A stretch of 61,091 nt of DNA from the NCBI GenBank assembly GCA_002894685.1, contig NCRC01000023.1, positions 1 to 61,091 of the forward strand. The letters run 5' to 3'. Positions within the stretch are counted from its first letter, which is position 1. Each line of letters starts with the position of its first letter. The notes beneath the pieces are model-generated. The model had not been told where the DNA came from. It did no database searches and was given only the letters and a program-made list of their open reading frames with translations. Made by a program: the position numbers and the translations under genes. Shown here one piece after another: positions 19,330 to 28,247 of this stretch. The DNA comes from Salinivenus lutea (GTDB lineage Bacteria > Bacteroidota > Rhodothermia > Rhodothermales > Salinibacteraceae).

Positions 19330-20877
19330 ATGTCGACCCCCACGTTTCGCCTCTACAATACGCTGACGCACGAGACCGAGCCGGTCGAGCCCATTGAGGA
19401 CGAGCACCTGCGCTTCTACAGCTGCGGGCCCACGGTGTACACCTACGCCCACATCGGCAACTTCCGCTCGTTTCTGACCGCCGACCTCATCCGCCGCACC
19501 GCGGAGGCCATTGGGTGGGACGTGACGAACGTGAGCAACATCACGGACGTGGGCCACCTCACGCAGGACGACCTCGTGGACCCCGGCGGCGAGGACAAGA
19601 TGCAGCAGGCCCTGGAGCGGGAGGGCGAGCGCTTCGCCAACATCTACGACCTGGCCCGCCACTACACGGAGGCCTTCCTGGGGGACTGGCGCGCCCTCAA
19701 CCTGCGCGAGCCGGAGGTGCGCCCCCGCGCTACGGAGCACGTGACCGACCAACTGGAGGCCGTCATCGAGCTCGTGGAGACGGGGCACGCCTACACGACC
19801 GACAAGGGCGTCTACTTCCGCGTCGACAGCGTCGAGGACTACGGGCAGCTCAGCGGCAACACCGAGGCCGAGCAGCTGCGGGCCACCGAGCGCGACACCG
19901 TCGACGACCCCGAGAAGAAGGACCCGCGCGACTTTGCGCTCTGGAAGCACGACCCCGACCACCTCATGCACTGGCACAGCCCCTGGGGCTGGGGCTTTCC
20001 CGGGTGGCACATCGAGTGCTCGGTGATGGGCATGCAGTACCTCGGGAAGTCGTTTGACCTGCACACCGGCGGCGAGGACCTCATCTTCCCGCATCACGAC
20101 TGCGAAATCGCGCAGAACAAGGCCCTCACCGGCGGGCCGGCCGTCAACTACTGGGTGCACACCCGCTTCCTGCAGGTGGAGGGCGAGAAGATGTCGAAGT
20201 CGAAAGGCAACTTCTACACCGTCCGCGACCTCATCGACCCCGCCCCGGACGACGACCACGTGCCCGCCCCCATCCGCACGCAGGGGGGCGTCGACCCGCT
20301 GGCCCTCCGCTACACCCTCCTCCAGGGCCAGTACCGCAAGCCGTTCAACTTCACGCTCGACACCCTGCGGACCGCCGCCCGCCACGTGCAGCGGTTCCGG
20401 GACGCCTCCGACCGGGTGGACGAGGCCATCGAGGCCGACGTGGACGGCCCCGACCCGCTCGGCCCCAAGCTTGGAGACTGCTACGACCGCATGCTGGCGG
20501 CCATGTGCGACGACCTGAACACGCCCGCCGCCGCCGCCGCCGCCCTGGAGGGCGTCAAGCGCATCGAAGCGGCCGACCGACTCAGCGGAGCCGCGGCCTA
20601 CAGCGCCCGGCACTGGCTGGATCGGACCAACGATCTGCTCGGCATCGTCGAGTCGGAGCACGACCGGGACGCGGACGCCGCGCCGGACGCCGACGCGGGC
20701 CTGCCCGCCGATCGCCTGGCCGACTCGATCGACGAGCTATTGGCGGACCGCGAAGCCGCCCGCGCCGACGGCGAGTACGCCCGGGCCGATGCCATCCGCG
20801 ACACGCTGGAGGCCCTCGGCGTCGAGGTTATGGACACCCCCGACGGCACGGAGTGGGCCCGCAAGAGCGACCTCTAA
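19330..20877 (+). CDS. cysS: Cysteine-tRNA ligase
   Basis: A 515-residue class I aminoacyl-tRNA synthetase charging tRNA-Cys. The HIGH-like motif is [10 protein letters not shown] (about residue 38), with the first zinc cysteine in [24 protein letters not shown] carries another zinc cysteine, and [16 protein letters not shown] further ligands. The KMSKS motif is in [10 protein letters not shown]. The C-terminal anticodon-binding part is rich in Asp/Ala, in keeping with a halophile. It is somewhat longer than the E. coli enzyme (461 aa). It follows the broken regulator by 141 bp and precedes a heptamer repeat array. Confidence 0.97.
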   Translation: MSTPTFRLYNTLTHETEPVEPIEDEHLRFYSCGPTVYTYAHIGNFRSFLTADLIRRTAEAIGWDVTNVSNITDVGHLTQDDLVDPGGEDKMQQALEREGERFANIYDLARHYTEAFLGDWRALNLREPEVRPRATEHVTDQLEAVIELVETGHAYTTDKGVYFRVDSVEDYGQLSGNTEAEQLRATERDTVDDPEKKDPRDFALWKHDPDHLMHWHSPWGWGFPGWHIECSVMGMQYLGKSFDLHTGGEDLIFPHHDCEIAQNKALTGGPAVNYWVHTRFLQVEGEKMSKSKGNFYTVRDLIDPAPDDDHVPAPIRTQGGVDPLALRYTLLQGQYRKPFNFTLDTLRTAARHVQRFRDASDRVDEAIEADVDGPDPLGPKLGDCYDRMLAAMCDDLNTPAAAAAALEGVKRIEAADRLSGAAAYSARHWLDRTNDLLGIVESEHDRDADAAPDADAGLPADRLADSIDELLADREAARADGEYARADAIRDTLEALGVEVMDTPDGTEWARKSDL

Positions 20878-20960
20878 TTTCGGTTGCGTACGGCACATTC
20901 CGCATCCGCGCCCCGCACCTGCCGGACGGGCGAGCCACATGCGCTGATCGGACACCCCTC

Positions 20961-21072
20961 TCGCAACACGAAAAACGCAACACGCACTACGCAATACGCG
21001 ATACGCACTACGCAATACCCGATACGCAATACGAAACACGCAACACGAAATACGCAACACGAAATACGCAAC
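20961..21072. repeat. Tandem array of 16 heptamers, consensus ACGCAAY
   Basis: Sixteen consecutive 7-bp units run without a phase break: forms include ACGCAAC, ACGAAAT, ACGCAAT, ACGCACT and ACGCGAT. The first unit begins with T and the ninth is ACCCGAT. ACG at positions 1-3 is almost invariant. The array fills the cysS-hemB spacer and ends 18 bp before the hemB ATG. It is AT-richer than its surroundings. Because 7 is not a multiple of 3, the array reads as a Leu/Arg/Cys/Val-rich peptide in the antisense frames, which I do not regard as coding. Confidence 0.9.
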
Positions 21073-21090
21073 ACCAAACTGCCGCCCCCC

Positions 21091-22116
21091 ATGGCTCCGT
21101 CTTCTGAGTACGACCTTCCCCTCCGCCCCCGCCGCCTCCGCCGCACCAAAAACATCCGCCGCATGGCCCGAGAGACGCGGCTCGCGACGGACCACCTGAT
21201 CGCCCCGCTCTTCGTGATGGACGGCGAGAACGACCGGGAGGAGGTCTCGTCCATGCCGGACACGTACCGCCACACGATTGACCGGCTCGTGGACAAGGCC
21301 GAGACGCTCGACGCCCTCGGCATTCCGGCCGTCGCGCTCTTCCCCGCCCTTCCGGACGCCCTGAAGACGCCGGACGCCGCCCACGCCCTGGAGCCGGACC
21401 ACCTCTACCCGAACGCCATTCGGGCGCTCAAGAAGGCCGTGCCGGAACTGATGATCATTACCGACACGGCCCTCGACCCCTACAACAGCGACGGGCACGA
21501 CGGCATCGTGCGCGACGGCGAGATCCAAAACGACGCCACAATCGACGTGATGCGCGAGATGGCGGTGCTCCACGCCGAAGCCGGCGCCGACATCGTGGCC
21601 CCCTCCGACATGATGGACGGGCGCGTGGGCCTGATCCGGGAGGCGCTCGACGACGCCGGACACACGGACACGGCGATCCTGTCCTACACTGCCAAATACT
21701 CGTCGTCCTACTACGGCCCCTTCCGCGACGCGCTCGACTCGGCCCCGGAAGACAAGGCCGCTACGCCGGACAAGGACATTCCGGACACCAAGGACACCTA
21801 CCAGATGGACCCGGCGAACGGCGAGGAGGCCGTGCGCGAACTCATGCTCGACCTGGACGAGGGGGCCGACATGGTGATGGTGAAGCCCGCCCTTCCCTAC
21901 CTCGACGTCATCCACCGCGTGCAGCAGCACAGCGACGTGCCCGTGGCCGCCTACAACGTCAGCGGCGAATACGCCATGATCACCGCGGCCGCCCAGAACG
22001 GCTGGCTCGACCGCCGGAAGTGCGCGATGGAGGCCCTCACCGGCATTCGCCGCGCCGGGGCGGACCTCATCCTCACCTACTTTGCCGAGGACGCCGCCCG
22101 CTGGCTCGCCGAATGA
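21091..22116 (+). CDS. hemB: Delta-aminolevulinic acid dehydratase (porphobilinogen synthase)
   Basis: A 341-residue enzyme condensing two 5-aminolevulinate molecules to porphobilinogen in heme and cobalamin precursor synthesis. Two active-site lysines are visible, in YTAKYSSSYYGPFRDA and MVMVKPALPYLDVI. The metal-site loop reads TDTALDPYNSDGHDG, with Asp where zinc enzymes have cysteines, so it should be a magnesium-type, cysteine-free enzyme. The ATG at 21091 gives MAPSSEYDLPLRPRRLRRTK, a normal start; the upstream frame is the repeat array. It is followed after 139 bp by an HhH gene. Confidence 0.96.
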   Translation: MAPSSEYDLPLRPRRLRRTKNIRRMARETRLATDHLIAPLFVMDGENDREEVSSMPDTYRHTIDRLVDKAETLDALGIPAVALFPALPDALKTPDAAHALEPDHLYPNAIRALKKAVPELMIITDTALDPYNSDGHDGIVRDGEIQNDATIDVMREMAVLHAEAGADIVAPSDMMDGRVGLIREALDDAGHTDTAILSYTAKYSSSYYGPFRDALDSAPEDKAATPDKDIPDTKDTYQMDPANGEEAVRELMLDLDEGADMVMVKPALPYLDVIHRVQQHSDVPVAAYNVSGEYAMITAAAQNGWLDRRKCAMEALTGIRRAGADLILTYFAEDAARWLAE

Positions 22117-22255
22117 GGCCGTCGGGAGGAGCGCCCCGGCCGGCACCAGCAAATGATTTCTTGAGCTTCACGCAGCGCCCCTTTACCGTACTCGGTTCGC
22201 TTCGTACGTTCGAAGTCACGCTCCGCCTTTTCACTTCCCAACTTTCCCCCTGAAA

Positions 22256-22774
22256 ATGGCAGTTGAGATCAGCCACATCGACTACAGCCACCTCTCCGGC
22301 GGCCTCGTCCGCATGATGGACCGGTTCAAGGAGGAGGGCACCCTCACCGGCGACGTTGAGGACGACGACCGCCTGCGCGAGGACCCGAACGCCGCCCTCC
22401 TGGGCCTGCTCTACGACCAGCGCGTGCGGGCCGAAAGCGCCTTCACCGGCCCCCTCCGCCTCAAGGACCGCCTCGGCCACCTCGACATGGCGGAGATCGC
22501 GGAGATGGACTTCGACACATTTCAGGACCACTTCTCGGAGTCCCCGGCCGTGCACCGCTTCACCAACAAGATGGCCGAGAACACACAGGAGGTGGCCGGC
22601 CTTATCGCGGAGGAGTACGACGGCAACGCGGCCAACCTGTGGAACGACGGCGCGGACCTCGACACCATCGAGAAGCGCCTGCAGGACCTGCCCGGCTTCG
22701 GCCCCGCGAAGGCCTCCAAGATCAAGTACGTCCTCCACTACTTCGGCCACCGCGACTTCTCCGACGCGGAGTAA
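22256..22774 (+). CDS. Short HhH-GPD-like protein
   Basis: A 172-residue protein resembling the uncharacterised, actinobacterial-type HhH-GPD proteins related to endonuclease III. It shows the NAALLGLLYDQRVRAESAF helix pair, the FTNKMAENTQEVAGLIAEEY region and a helix-hairpin-helix LQDLPGFGPAKASKIKYVLH. It stops shortly afterwards (FGHRDFSDAE), about where a base-excision glycosylase would present its catalytic aspartate, and it has no Cys4 iron-sulfur loop. It may bind DNA without acting as a glycosylase. It converges on a membrane protein gene with an 11 bp gap. Confidence 0.7.
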   Translation: MAVEISHIDYSHLSGGLVRMMDRFKEEGTLTGDVEDDDRLREDPNAALLGLLYDQRVRAESAFTGPLRLKDRLGHLDMAEIAEMDFDTFQDHFSESPAVHRFTNKMAENTQEVAGLIAEEYDGNAANLWNDGADLDTIEKRLQDLPGFGPAKASKIKYVLHYFGHRDFSDAE

Positions 22775-22785
22775 CGCGGATGGAC

Positions 22786-23712
22786 CTATCCAACCCAGGC
22801 CACCAGGTAGTCGAGCGGGCCGATCTGGTACAGAATGACGAGGCCAAGGACGGCCAGGTACGCGAGGCGCCACCGGGCCCGCTCGGGGCGCACCTGCGCC
22901 ACGCCCATGATGAGCAAGATCCAGGCGAAGCCGCCCACGTTGGCCAATGCGTAGGTCGTGGCCGCGAAGGTGAGGAGCGACAGGTCGCGTCCCATCGCCG
23001 CCCACCGGGAGCCCCCGGGCCACAGGAAACTGCCGATGATGGCCGACTCGATGGCCAGCGTCCAGGCCACCATGCCGATGGAGAGCCTACGCACCACCGC
23101 CGGCCCGTCGAGCGCGACCCGGTCCAGCACGCTCGAATACGCCTTTAGATTCGAGATCGCCATCTGGTTCGCGTTGAAGGTGGAGGCGTCCATTCCGGCG
23201 AGGAGCTGGGCGGCCCGCGTGATGCGGTCGTCGGTAAGCATGGCGTGCTGGTAGTACTCGCCCGTGAGAAAATCGGGCGTCCGCAGCTTCCACCCCACGG
23301 CCAGCAGGAAGCACAGCCCCACCAGCAGCCGCCCGTTCACCCGCAGTGCCTGCTCCGTATCGTCGGCCCGGCAGGCGAGGCCCACGGCCCCGCACCAGTA
23401 GGTGATCAGGTACTTGTGGTTGTCGGCGTCGTGCCACGTGAGCACGCAGTAGAGCCCCATCAGCGCGGCCAGGGCCCACCAGTAGGCGGGCACGCGCCGC
23501 AGCGGGCGGTACAGAAGCCCCGCCACCGCCCCCAGCTGCAGGCCCGCCCGCGTCTCCGGAAGAACGCCCGGATACAGAAGCAGCAGGATGAGCGTGAGCG
23601 GCGCCACGAGTTCGATCGCGTCCCGCTGCTCGACCCACTGACCGACGGCCCGCCCGGAAGATCGGAGACGGGCCCAGGCGACACCAAAGGAGGAGTCAGA
23701 AAACGAATCCAC
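22786..23712 (-). CDS. Multi-spanning membrane protein of unknown function
   Basis: A 308-residue protein with about seven hydrophobic helices (for example LVAPLTLILLLLYPGVL and YWWALAALMGLYCVLTW). A conserved-looking central stretch is HDADNHKYLITYWCGAVGLA. A large loop (TPDFLTGEYYQHAMLTDDR) contains several aromatic and charged residues. The overall plan recalls HTTM-type membrane proteins, without a convincing motif match. It lies 41 bp downstream of the gene at 23754-24350 on the same strand, so the two probably form an operon. Confidence 0.6.
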   Translation of the reverse strand: MDSFSDSSFGVAWARLRSSGRAVGQWVEQRDAIELVAPLTLILLLLYPGVLPETRAGLQLGAVAGLLYRPLRRVPAYWWALAALMGLYCVLTWHDADNHKYLITYWCGAVGLACRADDTEQALRVNGRLLVGLCFLLAVGWKLRTPDFLTGEYYQHAMLTDDRITRAAQLLAGMDASTFNANQMAISNLKAYSSVLDRVALDGPAVVRRLSIGMVAWTLAIESAIIGSFLWPGGSRWAAMGRDLSLLTFAATTYALANVGGFAWILLIMGVAQVRPERARWRLAYLAVLGLVILYQIGPLDYLVAWVG

Positions 23713-23753
23713 AGCACTCGGCGGGGGACAAAGAGACGGCAGATCGCGAGAGT

Positions 23754-24350
23754 TTACGACGGGTCGTCTGGGGCGCGGGTCGCTCGGACAAGCGGCTCGG
23801 CCGCTAACTGATAGGGCTCCGACCGGAACCGCACCCGCCAGACCTCCACGCGAACGGATTCTACCGTCGCCACCGGGCGGTTCGCCGTTTCGTACGGCGG
23901 CTGGTAGCGATAGAGCCCCGCCGGGCGGTCCGGAGCACCAATCGTCGTGTCGACCGCCGACGCCTCGGCCCGCACCCAGTCTGCCCGTGCCAGGAACTGC
24001 GCGAGGCGGCGGACGCGCAGTTCGGTGGGGCGGGCCCGCATCCGCTCGACGTACGTGTCGAGGTGCGAGGGCGTCCGCACCGGCACGGCCCGCTCAGGGG
24101 TGATGAGCGTACACCGCACGAACCGTGCCTGCCGCTTGTCCATCGTCGAAAACATCCCAAAGCCCCCGCCCTCCCACGGCGTCTGATTCTTCGCCTCCAC
24201 GAGGTACGCGTGCACCCCGGCGACCGTCAGCAACAGAACCGGCGCCAGAAACCACGCAATCGCCTGTTGACGGGAGGGCCACGTCACGGAACCAGGGGCG
24301 TTGGCGAAGGGAGTGGGCGCGTCGCCCAAAACATAACGGCCCGCGATCAC
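23754..24350 (-). CDS. Membrane-anchored hypothetical protein with GGGFGMFST motif
   Basis: A 198-residue protein. One hydrophobic helix (about 31-50, AWFLAPVLLLTVAGVHAYLV) anchors a soluble domain. Just after the helix is TPWEGGGFGMFSTMDKRQAR, a Gly-rich segment I have the impression recurs in proteins next to multi-spanning HTTM-like genes. The rest is basic and beta-rich, ending near VRVEVWRVRFRSEPYQL. It is the upstream partner of the membrane protein at 22786-23712. Function unknown; the pairing suggests a two-component membrane complex. Confidence 0.6.
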   Translation of the reverse strand: MIAGRYVLGDAPTPFANAPGSVTWPSRQQAIAWFLAPVLLLTVAGVHAYLVEAKNQTPWEGGGFGMFSTMDKRQARFVRCTLITPERAVPVRTPSHLDTYVERMRARPTELRVRRLAQFLARADWVRAEASAVDTTIGAPDRPAGLYRYQPPYETANRPVATVESVRVEVWRVRFRSEPYQLAAEPLVRATRAPDDPS

Positions 24351-24380
24351 AGTCGAAACGCCTCAACCGCCCCCAAACAG

Positions 24381-24409
24381 AAAAAGCCCGTCCGGGACCG
24401 GACGGGCTT
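24381..24409 (-). terminator. Rho-independent terminator of the cold-shock gene
   Basis: A perfect 12-bp inverted repeat, AAGCCCGTCCGG (24384-24395) and CCGGACGGGCTT (24398-24409), with a 2-nt centre. On the minus strand it is followed by a run of five T residues (24381-24385, part of the stem base). It lies 33 bp after the stop of the cold-shock gene, the clearest intrinsic terminator in the window. Confidence 0.9.
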
Positions 24410-24442
24410 CAACTTCTGCCGACGCAAAGTCGGAGGTCGGGG

Positions 24443-24652
24443 CTATCCAACCGGGGAGGCGTTCAGGGCGCTCAGGCCCTTCTCCGTCCGCTCGGTTTCA
24501 AAAGCCATCGACTGGCCCTCGGACAGGTCCTCGCCGCGGGTCGCGCCGGTGATGTTGCTTACGTGGAGAAAGACGTCATCGCCACCCTCTTCCGGTTCGA
24601 TGAAGCCAAATCCTTTCTCGCTGTCGAAAAACTTAATGGTTCCGTGCTGCAT
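24443..24652 (-). CDS. Cold-shock domain protein (CspA family)
   Basis: A 69-residue single cold-shock domain. RNP1 is KGFGFI and RNP2 is DVFLHVS, with the family start [20 protein letters not shown]. These proteins bind single-stranded nucleic acid and melt RNA structure in the cytoplasm. GAGGA seven bases before the ATG is a good ribosome binding site. The upstream spacer of about 200 bp holds a small hairpin (GCCTCA/TGAGGC, 24679-24698), which could be part of a structured leader. A strong terminator follows. Confidence 0.95.
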   Translation of the reverse strand: MQHGTIKFFDSEKGFGFIEPEEGGDDVFLHVSNITGATRGEDLSEGQSMAFETERTEKGLSALNASPVG

Positions 24653-24849
24653 GCAGTCCTCGTATTGGTTTTATTGGCGCCTCACCCTCCACTGAGGCAC
24701 AGAAACGCAGTCATCTCGTCGAGTCCTCACTGTTGCGGTGACGCTATTGTATTTGAAGTCATCCGTGGCATGCCCCATCGTCTGCACAGTTCCCGCCGCG
24801 TGGTCCTACGACCCGTTCTTCACCGAGGCCTCGTCTCGCCCCCCCTCCC

Positions 24850-26832
24850 CTAGAACCTCAGAAGCTCTTCTATTTTCGGCCGCAGCCGCGCCTTCGCCGA
24901 AAAGATCTCGTCCTCAAGCGGCTTGGCGAACGGCACCGGAAGGTCCGCCGCCGCGACGCGCGTAATGGGGGCATCGAGAAGCTCGAAGCCGACCTCTCCC
25001 AGCTCCGCCGCCAGCTCGGCCCCGAAGCCCGCGGTGCGCGTCGCCTCGTGAAGCACCAGCAGGCGATTCGTCTTTTCGAGCGACTCGCGCACCGCCTCGC
25101 GGTCCCAGGGCACCAGGGTGCGCAGGTCCACCACCTCGAGGTCCACGCCGTGCGCCTCGGCCTGATGCTCGGCCTCCGCCCGCGCCCAGTGCACGCCCAC
25201 GCCGTAGGTGACGATGGTGGCGTCGGTCCCCTCGCGCGCCACCCGGGCCTCGCCCAGGGGAAGCGCATACGACTCGGTCGGCACCTCGCCGCGGACGGAA
25301 CGGTAGAGCTTTTTGTGCTCGAGGAAGAGCGTCGGATTCGGCTCACGGATCGCCGTGCGCAGCAGCCCCTTCGCGTCGCGGGGCGTGGCGGGCACCACCA
25401 CCTGTAGCCCCGGCGTGTGGGCGAACCACGCCTCCATCGACTGCGAGTGAAACGGCCCCGCCCCGATGCCGCCGCCAAAGGGCGCCCGAATGGTGACGTT
25501 GACGGGCTGCCCCCAGCGGTAGTGCGTCGTCGCGAGGTTGTTGACCGTTTGGTTGAAGCCGCAGGTGATGAAGTCGGCGTACTGCATCTCCACCACCGGC
25601 GTCAGGCCCTCCACGGCCAATCCCAGCCCCGCCCCAATCGCCCCGCTTTCGATGATGGGCGTGTTGCGGACGCGCTCCGGCCCGAACTCCTCGACGAACC
25701 CGTCCGTCACCTTAAAGACGCCGCCGTACTCGGCCACGTCCTGCCCCATGACGAGCACGTCCTCGTCGTCTTGCATCGCCTGCCGGAGCCCCTCCTGGAT
25801 GGCGTCGATGAAGCGGGCCTCCTCGGTGTCGGCGTCCGGCGCAGGCGATGTCCCCTCCGGAGACGGGGCGAACAGGGCGTCGCGCTCCGCCTCGGGCGTG
25901 CTCGTGACCTCGGGCTGGTCGAGGGCCCACTCCGCCAGGTCGTCAATCTTGGTGTCCAGCTCCGCCCGGATCGAGTCGATCTCCTCCGCGTCGATGAGCC
26001 CCTCTCCCGTCACCGTGTCTACGAAGCGGTCGACCGGATCCTTTTCCTTCCACTCCGCAATCAGCGCGTCGGGCACGTAGGCGGTGCCGGAGGCTTCCTC
26101 GTGCCCCCGCACCCGAAAGGTCTTCATTTCCAGGAGCACCGGCCCCTGGTCCCGGGCGTGGCTGCGGGCGTCCCGCACGGCCTCCATCACGGCGAACAAA
26201 TCGTTTCCGTCCACCACGCGACCGGGCATGTCGTAGCCCGCCGCGGCGTCGGCAATGTCGTCGGGCGCCACCGCCTCGTCGGTGGGCGTGGAGAGGCCGT
26301 AGCCGTTGTTCTCCACCAGAAAAATGACCGGCAGGTCCCACACACTCGCCAGGTTGAGCGCCTCGTGGAAGTCGCCTTCGCGCGTGCCGCCGTCGCCACA
26401 GAAGGCGCAGGCCACCCGGTCGGCGTCCCGGTAGCGAAACGCCTGCCCCAGGCCGCACGCCACCGGCAGCATGGCCGCCATGTGTGAGATCATGCCGACG
26501 ATGTTCTTCTCCGGCAGGCCGAAGTGGAAGGTGCGGTCGCGCCCGTTCGTGAAGCCCCCTTCCTTCCCCATCAACTGGCAAAACAGGCGCTCCCGATCCA
26601 CGTCGCGCGTCGTCCACACGCCCAGGTTGCGGTGCATGGGCAGGAGGTAGTCGTGCGCCTCCAGCGCCGCGGTCGTGCCCACGGCAATGGCCTCCTGGCC
26701 CATGCCGCTGAACCACTTGGCGATGCGCCCCTGCCGGATGAGGGTCAGCATCTTTTCCTCAATCACCCGCGGCTCCAGAAGGGCGCGGGCCAGGGTGCGC
26801 AGCGTGCGGTCGTGGGCGGTGAGATCAGACAT
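24850..26832 (-). CDS. 2-oxoacid dehydrogenase E1, alpha and beta subunits fused
   Basis: A 660-residue thiamine diphosphate enzyme. Residues about 1-325 are an E1-alpha: PMHRNLGVWTTRDVDRERLF, HMAAMLPVACGLGQA, and a ThDP/magnesium motif from CGDGGTREGDFHEALN to VENNGYGLST. A short acidic linker (about 325-345) leads to an E1-beta unit with VMGQDVAEYGGVFKVTDGF, NTPIIESGAIGAGLGLA and LRTLVPWDREAVRESL. In other species these are usually separate genes. Sequence style is closest to branched-chain 2-oxoacid (2-oxoisovalerate) dehydrogenase, but pyruvate as substrate cannot be excluded. No E2 or E3 gene is in the window. The start is ATG 26830-26832 (MSDLTAHDRTLRT); the long open frame upstream lacks homology. 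Confidence 0.9.
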   Translation of the reverse strand: MSDLTAHDRTLRTLARALLEPRVIEEKMLTLIRQGRIAKWFSGMGQEAIAVGTTAALEAHDYLLPMHRNLGVWTTRDVDRERLFCQLMGKEGGFTNGRDRTFHFGLPEKNIVGMISHMAAMLPVACGLGQAFRYRDADRVACAFCGDGGTREGDFHEALNLASVWDLPVIFLVENNGYGLSTPTDEAVAPDDIADAAAGYDMPGRVVDGNDLFAVMEAVRDARSHARDQGPVLLEMKTFRVRGHEEASGTAYVPDALIAEWKEKDPVDRFVDTVTGEGLIDAEEIDSIRAELDTKIDDLAEWALDQPEVTSTPEAERDALFAPSPEGTSPAPDADTEEARFIDAIQEGLRQAMQDDEDVLVMGQDVAEYGGVFKVTDGFVEEFGPERVRNTPIIESGAIGAGLGLAVEGLTPVVEMQYADFITCGFNQTVNNLATTHYRWGQPVNVTIRAPFGGGIGAGPFHSQSMEAWFAHTPGLQVVVPATPRDAKGLLRTAIREPNPTLFLEHKKLYRSVRGEVPTESYALPLGEARVAREGTDATIVTYGVGVHWARAEAEHQAEAHGVDLEVVDLRTLVPWDREAVRESLEKTNRLLVLHEATRTAGFGAELAAELGEVGFELLDAPITRVAAADLPVPFAKPLEDEIFSAKARLRPKIEELLRF

Positions 26833-27065
26833 CAGAGCGGAGGCGATTGCGACGAGAACTGTTTGGGGACGTTCGGTCCGACGCACAATAGGTTCCGTCT
26901 TCCCGCGTTCCTCACCCCGCGTCGAGACGGCCGGCGTGTCCCGAACGGAATGTCCCGTTCTCCCCCTCCGCGACAAACCCGGGCGCAGCGACGATGCGTG
27001 CGTCCCGCAACTTCCCGAAGCGGCGCACCCGCGAGGGCGCGTCCCGTCGCCCCGTCCCCGTGCCG

Positions 27066-27980
27066 CTACGCACTCGGCGCCTCGTCCTCGGACGGGACGA
27101 GCGAGCGCCCAAAGGATTTGACGGTAAAGACCGGGCACCGGGCGCGGCGCACGACCGTTTCCGACACGCTCCCCATCAGCATCCGCTCCAGGCCCGAGCG
27201 TCCGTGGCTGGCAATCGCCAGGAGGCCGGCCTCGAGGTCGTCCGCGGCGTCCAGAATGCCGGCGACCGGGTGCCCCGCACGAACGGTGTGCGAGACGGTC
27301 GTCTCTCCCCCGCCCAGGTCCTCCACCATGTTGGCGAGAATCACCTCGGCCCGATTCACCAGGGGCTCTTCCCCCGGCCCCGCAACGTTCATCCCGTACG
27401 CGTCCGGCACCCTGAGGGGCTCCACCACGTGCAGCAACACGAGCTCCATCCCGTACACCGCCGCCACGTCGCGGGCGTGCGCCAGCAGGCGCTTCTGGTG
27501 TGACGAAAAGTCCACCGGCACCAGCGCGGGCCGGTCCGCGAGCGCAGCGGGCCCCGGCCCGTTCCCCCCAACGGTCAGCACCGGCTGCGGGGCGCGTCGG
27601 ACGACCTCTTGCGCCACGCTTCCCATCACCAGCCGCTCTACGCCCCGGCGCCCGTGAGTCCCCATCACAATGAGATCCACGTCCCGCTCCTCGGCGTAGG
27701 CCCGGATGCCCCCGGCGGCCGACGGGTGCCCCACGGTCCGCTCCTTCACCCGCACCCTGTCGAGGGCGGCATTGGGGGAAGCGGAGGGCAAGTGCAGGTC
27801 CTCAAGAATATCGGCCTCCGTGACATCAATCACATCGGCGAGCTGCGGCTTCCGCTCCTCCACGTGGACCAGGTGCAGTTCCGCGTCCCACGCGTCGGCG
27901 AGAAAGAAGGCATGACGACGGGCCTGCTCTGCACAGTCGGTGCCGTCGGTCGGACAGAGGATGCGGTCGAGTTGAATCAT
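27066..27980 (-). CDS. Universal stress protein, two tandem Usp domains
   Basis: A 304-residue cytoplasmic protein of two UspA folds. The first begins MIQLDRILCPTDGTDCAEQA and carries the nucleotide-binding MGTHGRRGVERLVMGSVA. The second begins ALVPVDFSSHQKRLLAHARD and carries ASHGRSGLERMLMGSVSE. Both keep the G-x2-G-x9-G-S type signature, so both may bind ATP. Such proteins act in stress survival with unclear partners. It is transcribed divergently from the flavin reductase gene across 267 bp and lies 233 bp upstream of the E1 gene. Confidence 0.93.
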   Translation of the reverse strand: MIQLDRILCPTDGTDCAEQARRHAFFLADAWDAELHLVHVEERKPQLADVIDVTEADILEDLHLPSASPNAALDRVRVKERTVGHPSAAGGIRAYAEERDVDLIVMGTHGRRGVERLVMGSVAQEVVRRAPQPVLTVGGNGPGPAALADRPALVPVDFSSHQKRLLAHARDVAAVYGMELVLLHVVEPLRVPDAYGMNVAGPGEEPLVNRAEVILANMVEDLGGGETTVSHTVRAGHPVAGILDAADDLEAGLLAIASHGRSGLERMLMGSVSETVVRRARCPVFTVKSFGRSLVPSEDEAPSA

Positions 27981-28247
27981 GGCGGGAGAGGGGAGTCGAA
28001 AACGAGTAAAGAGCGGGGATTCTGAGGGCGGGACGTCCTTCACGTGCCGTGCGGGCGTCCCCCACGTCCGAAGACCAAATTTCCGAGGCGATGGGGGAGG
28101 CCGATCCCCGCACGAGATGAGCCGTCTGGACGGTAGTTTATTGGGCGCAGAACGGGTACATTAGAAAAACGAACTTTTGGCCTGTGTTCTTGATCATACA
28201 GAACGCAGCACTTCTCTGCATCTTTTCCCATCATCTCCTGCTTTCTT

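Noticed and set aside
20961-21072. The heptamer array as a CRISPR
   Set aside because: Units are 7 bp, contiguous and without spacers, and there are no cas genes.
26833-27138. Upstream extension of the E1 fusion
   Set aside because: About 100 codons of low-complexity, Arg-rich sequence overlapping the universal stress gene. The homologous protein begins at MSDLTAHDRT.
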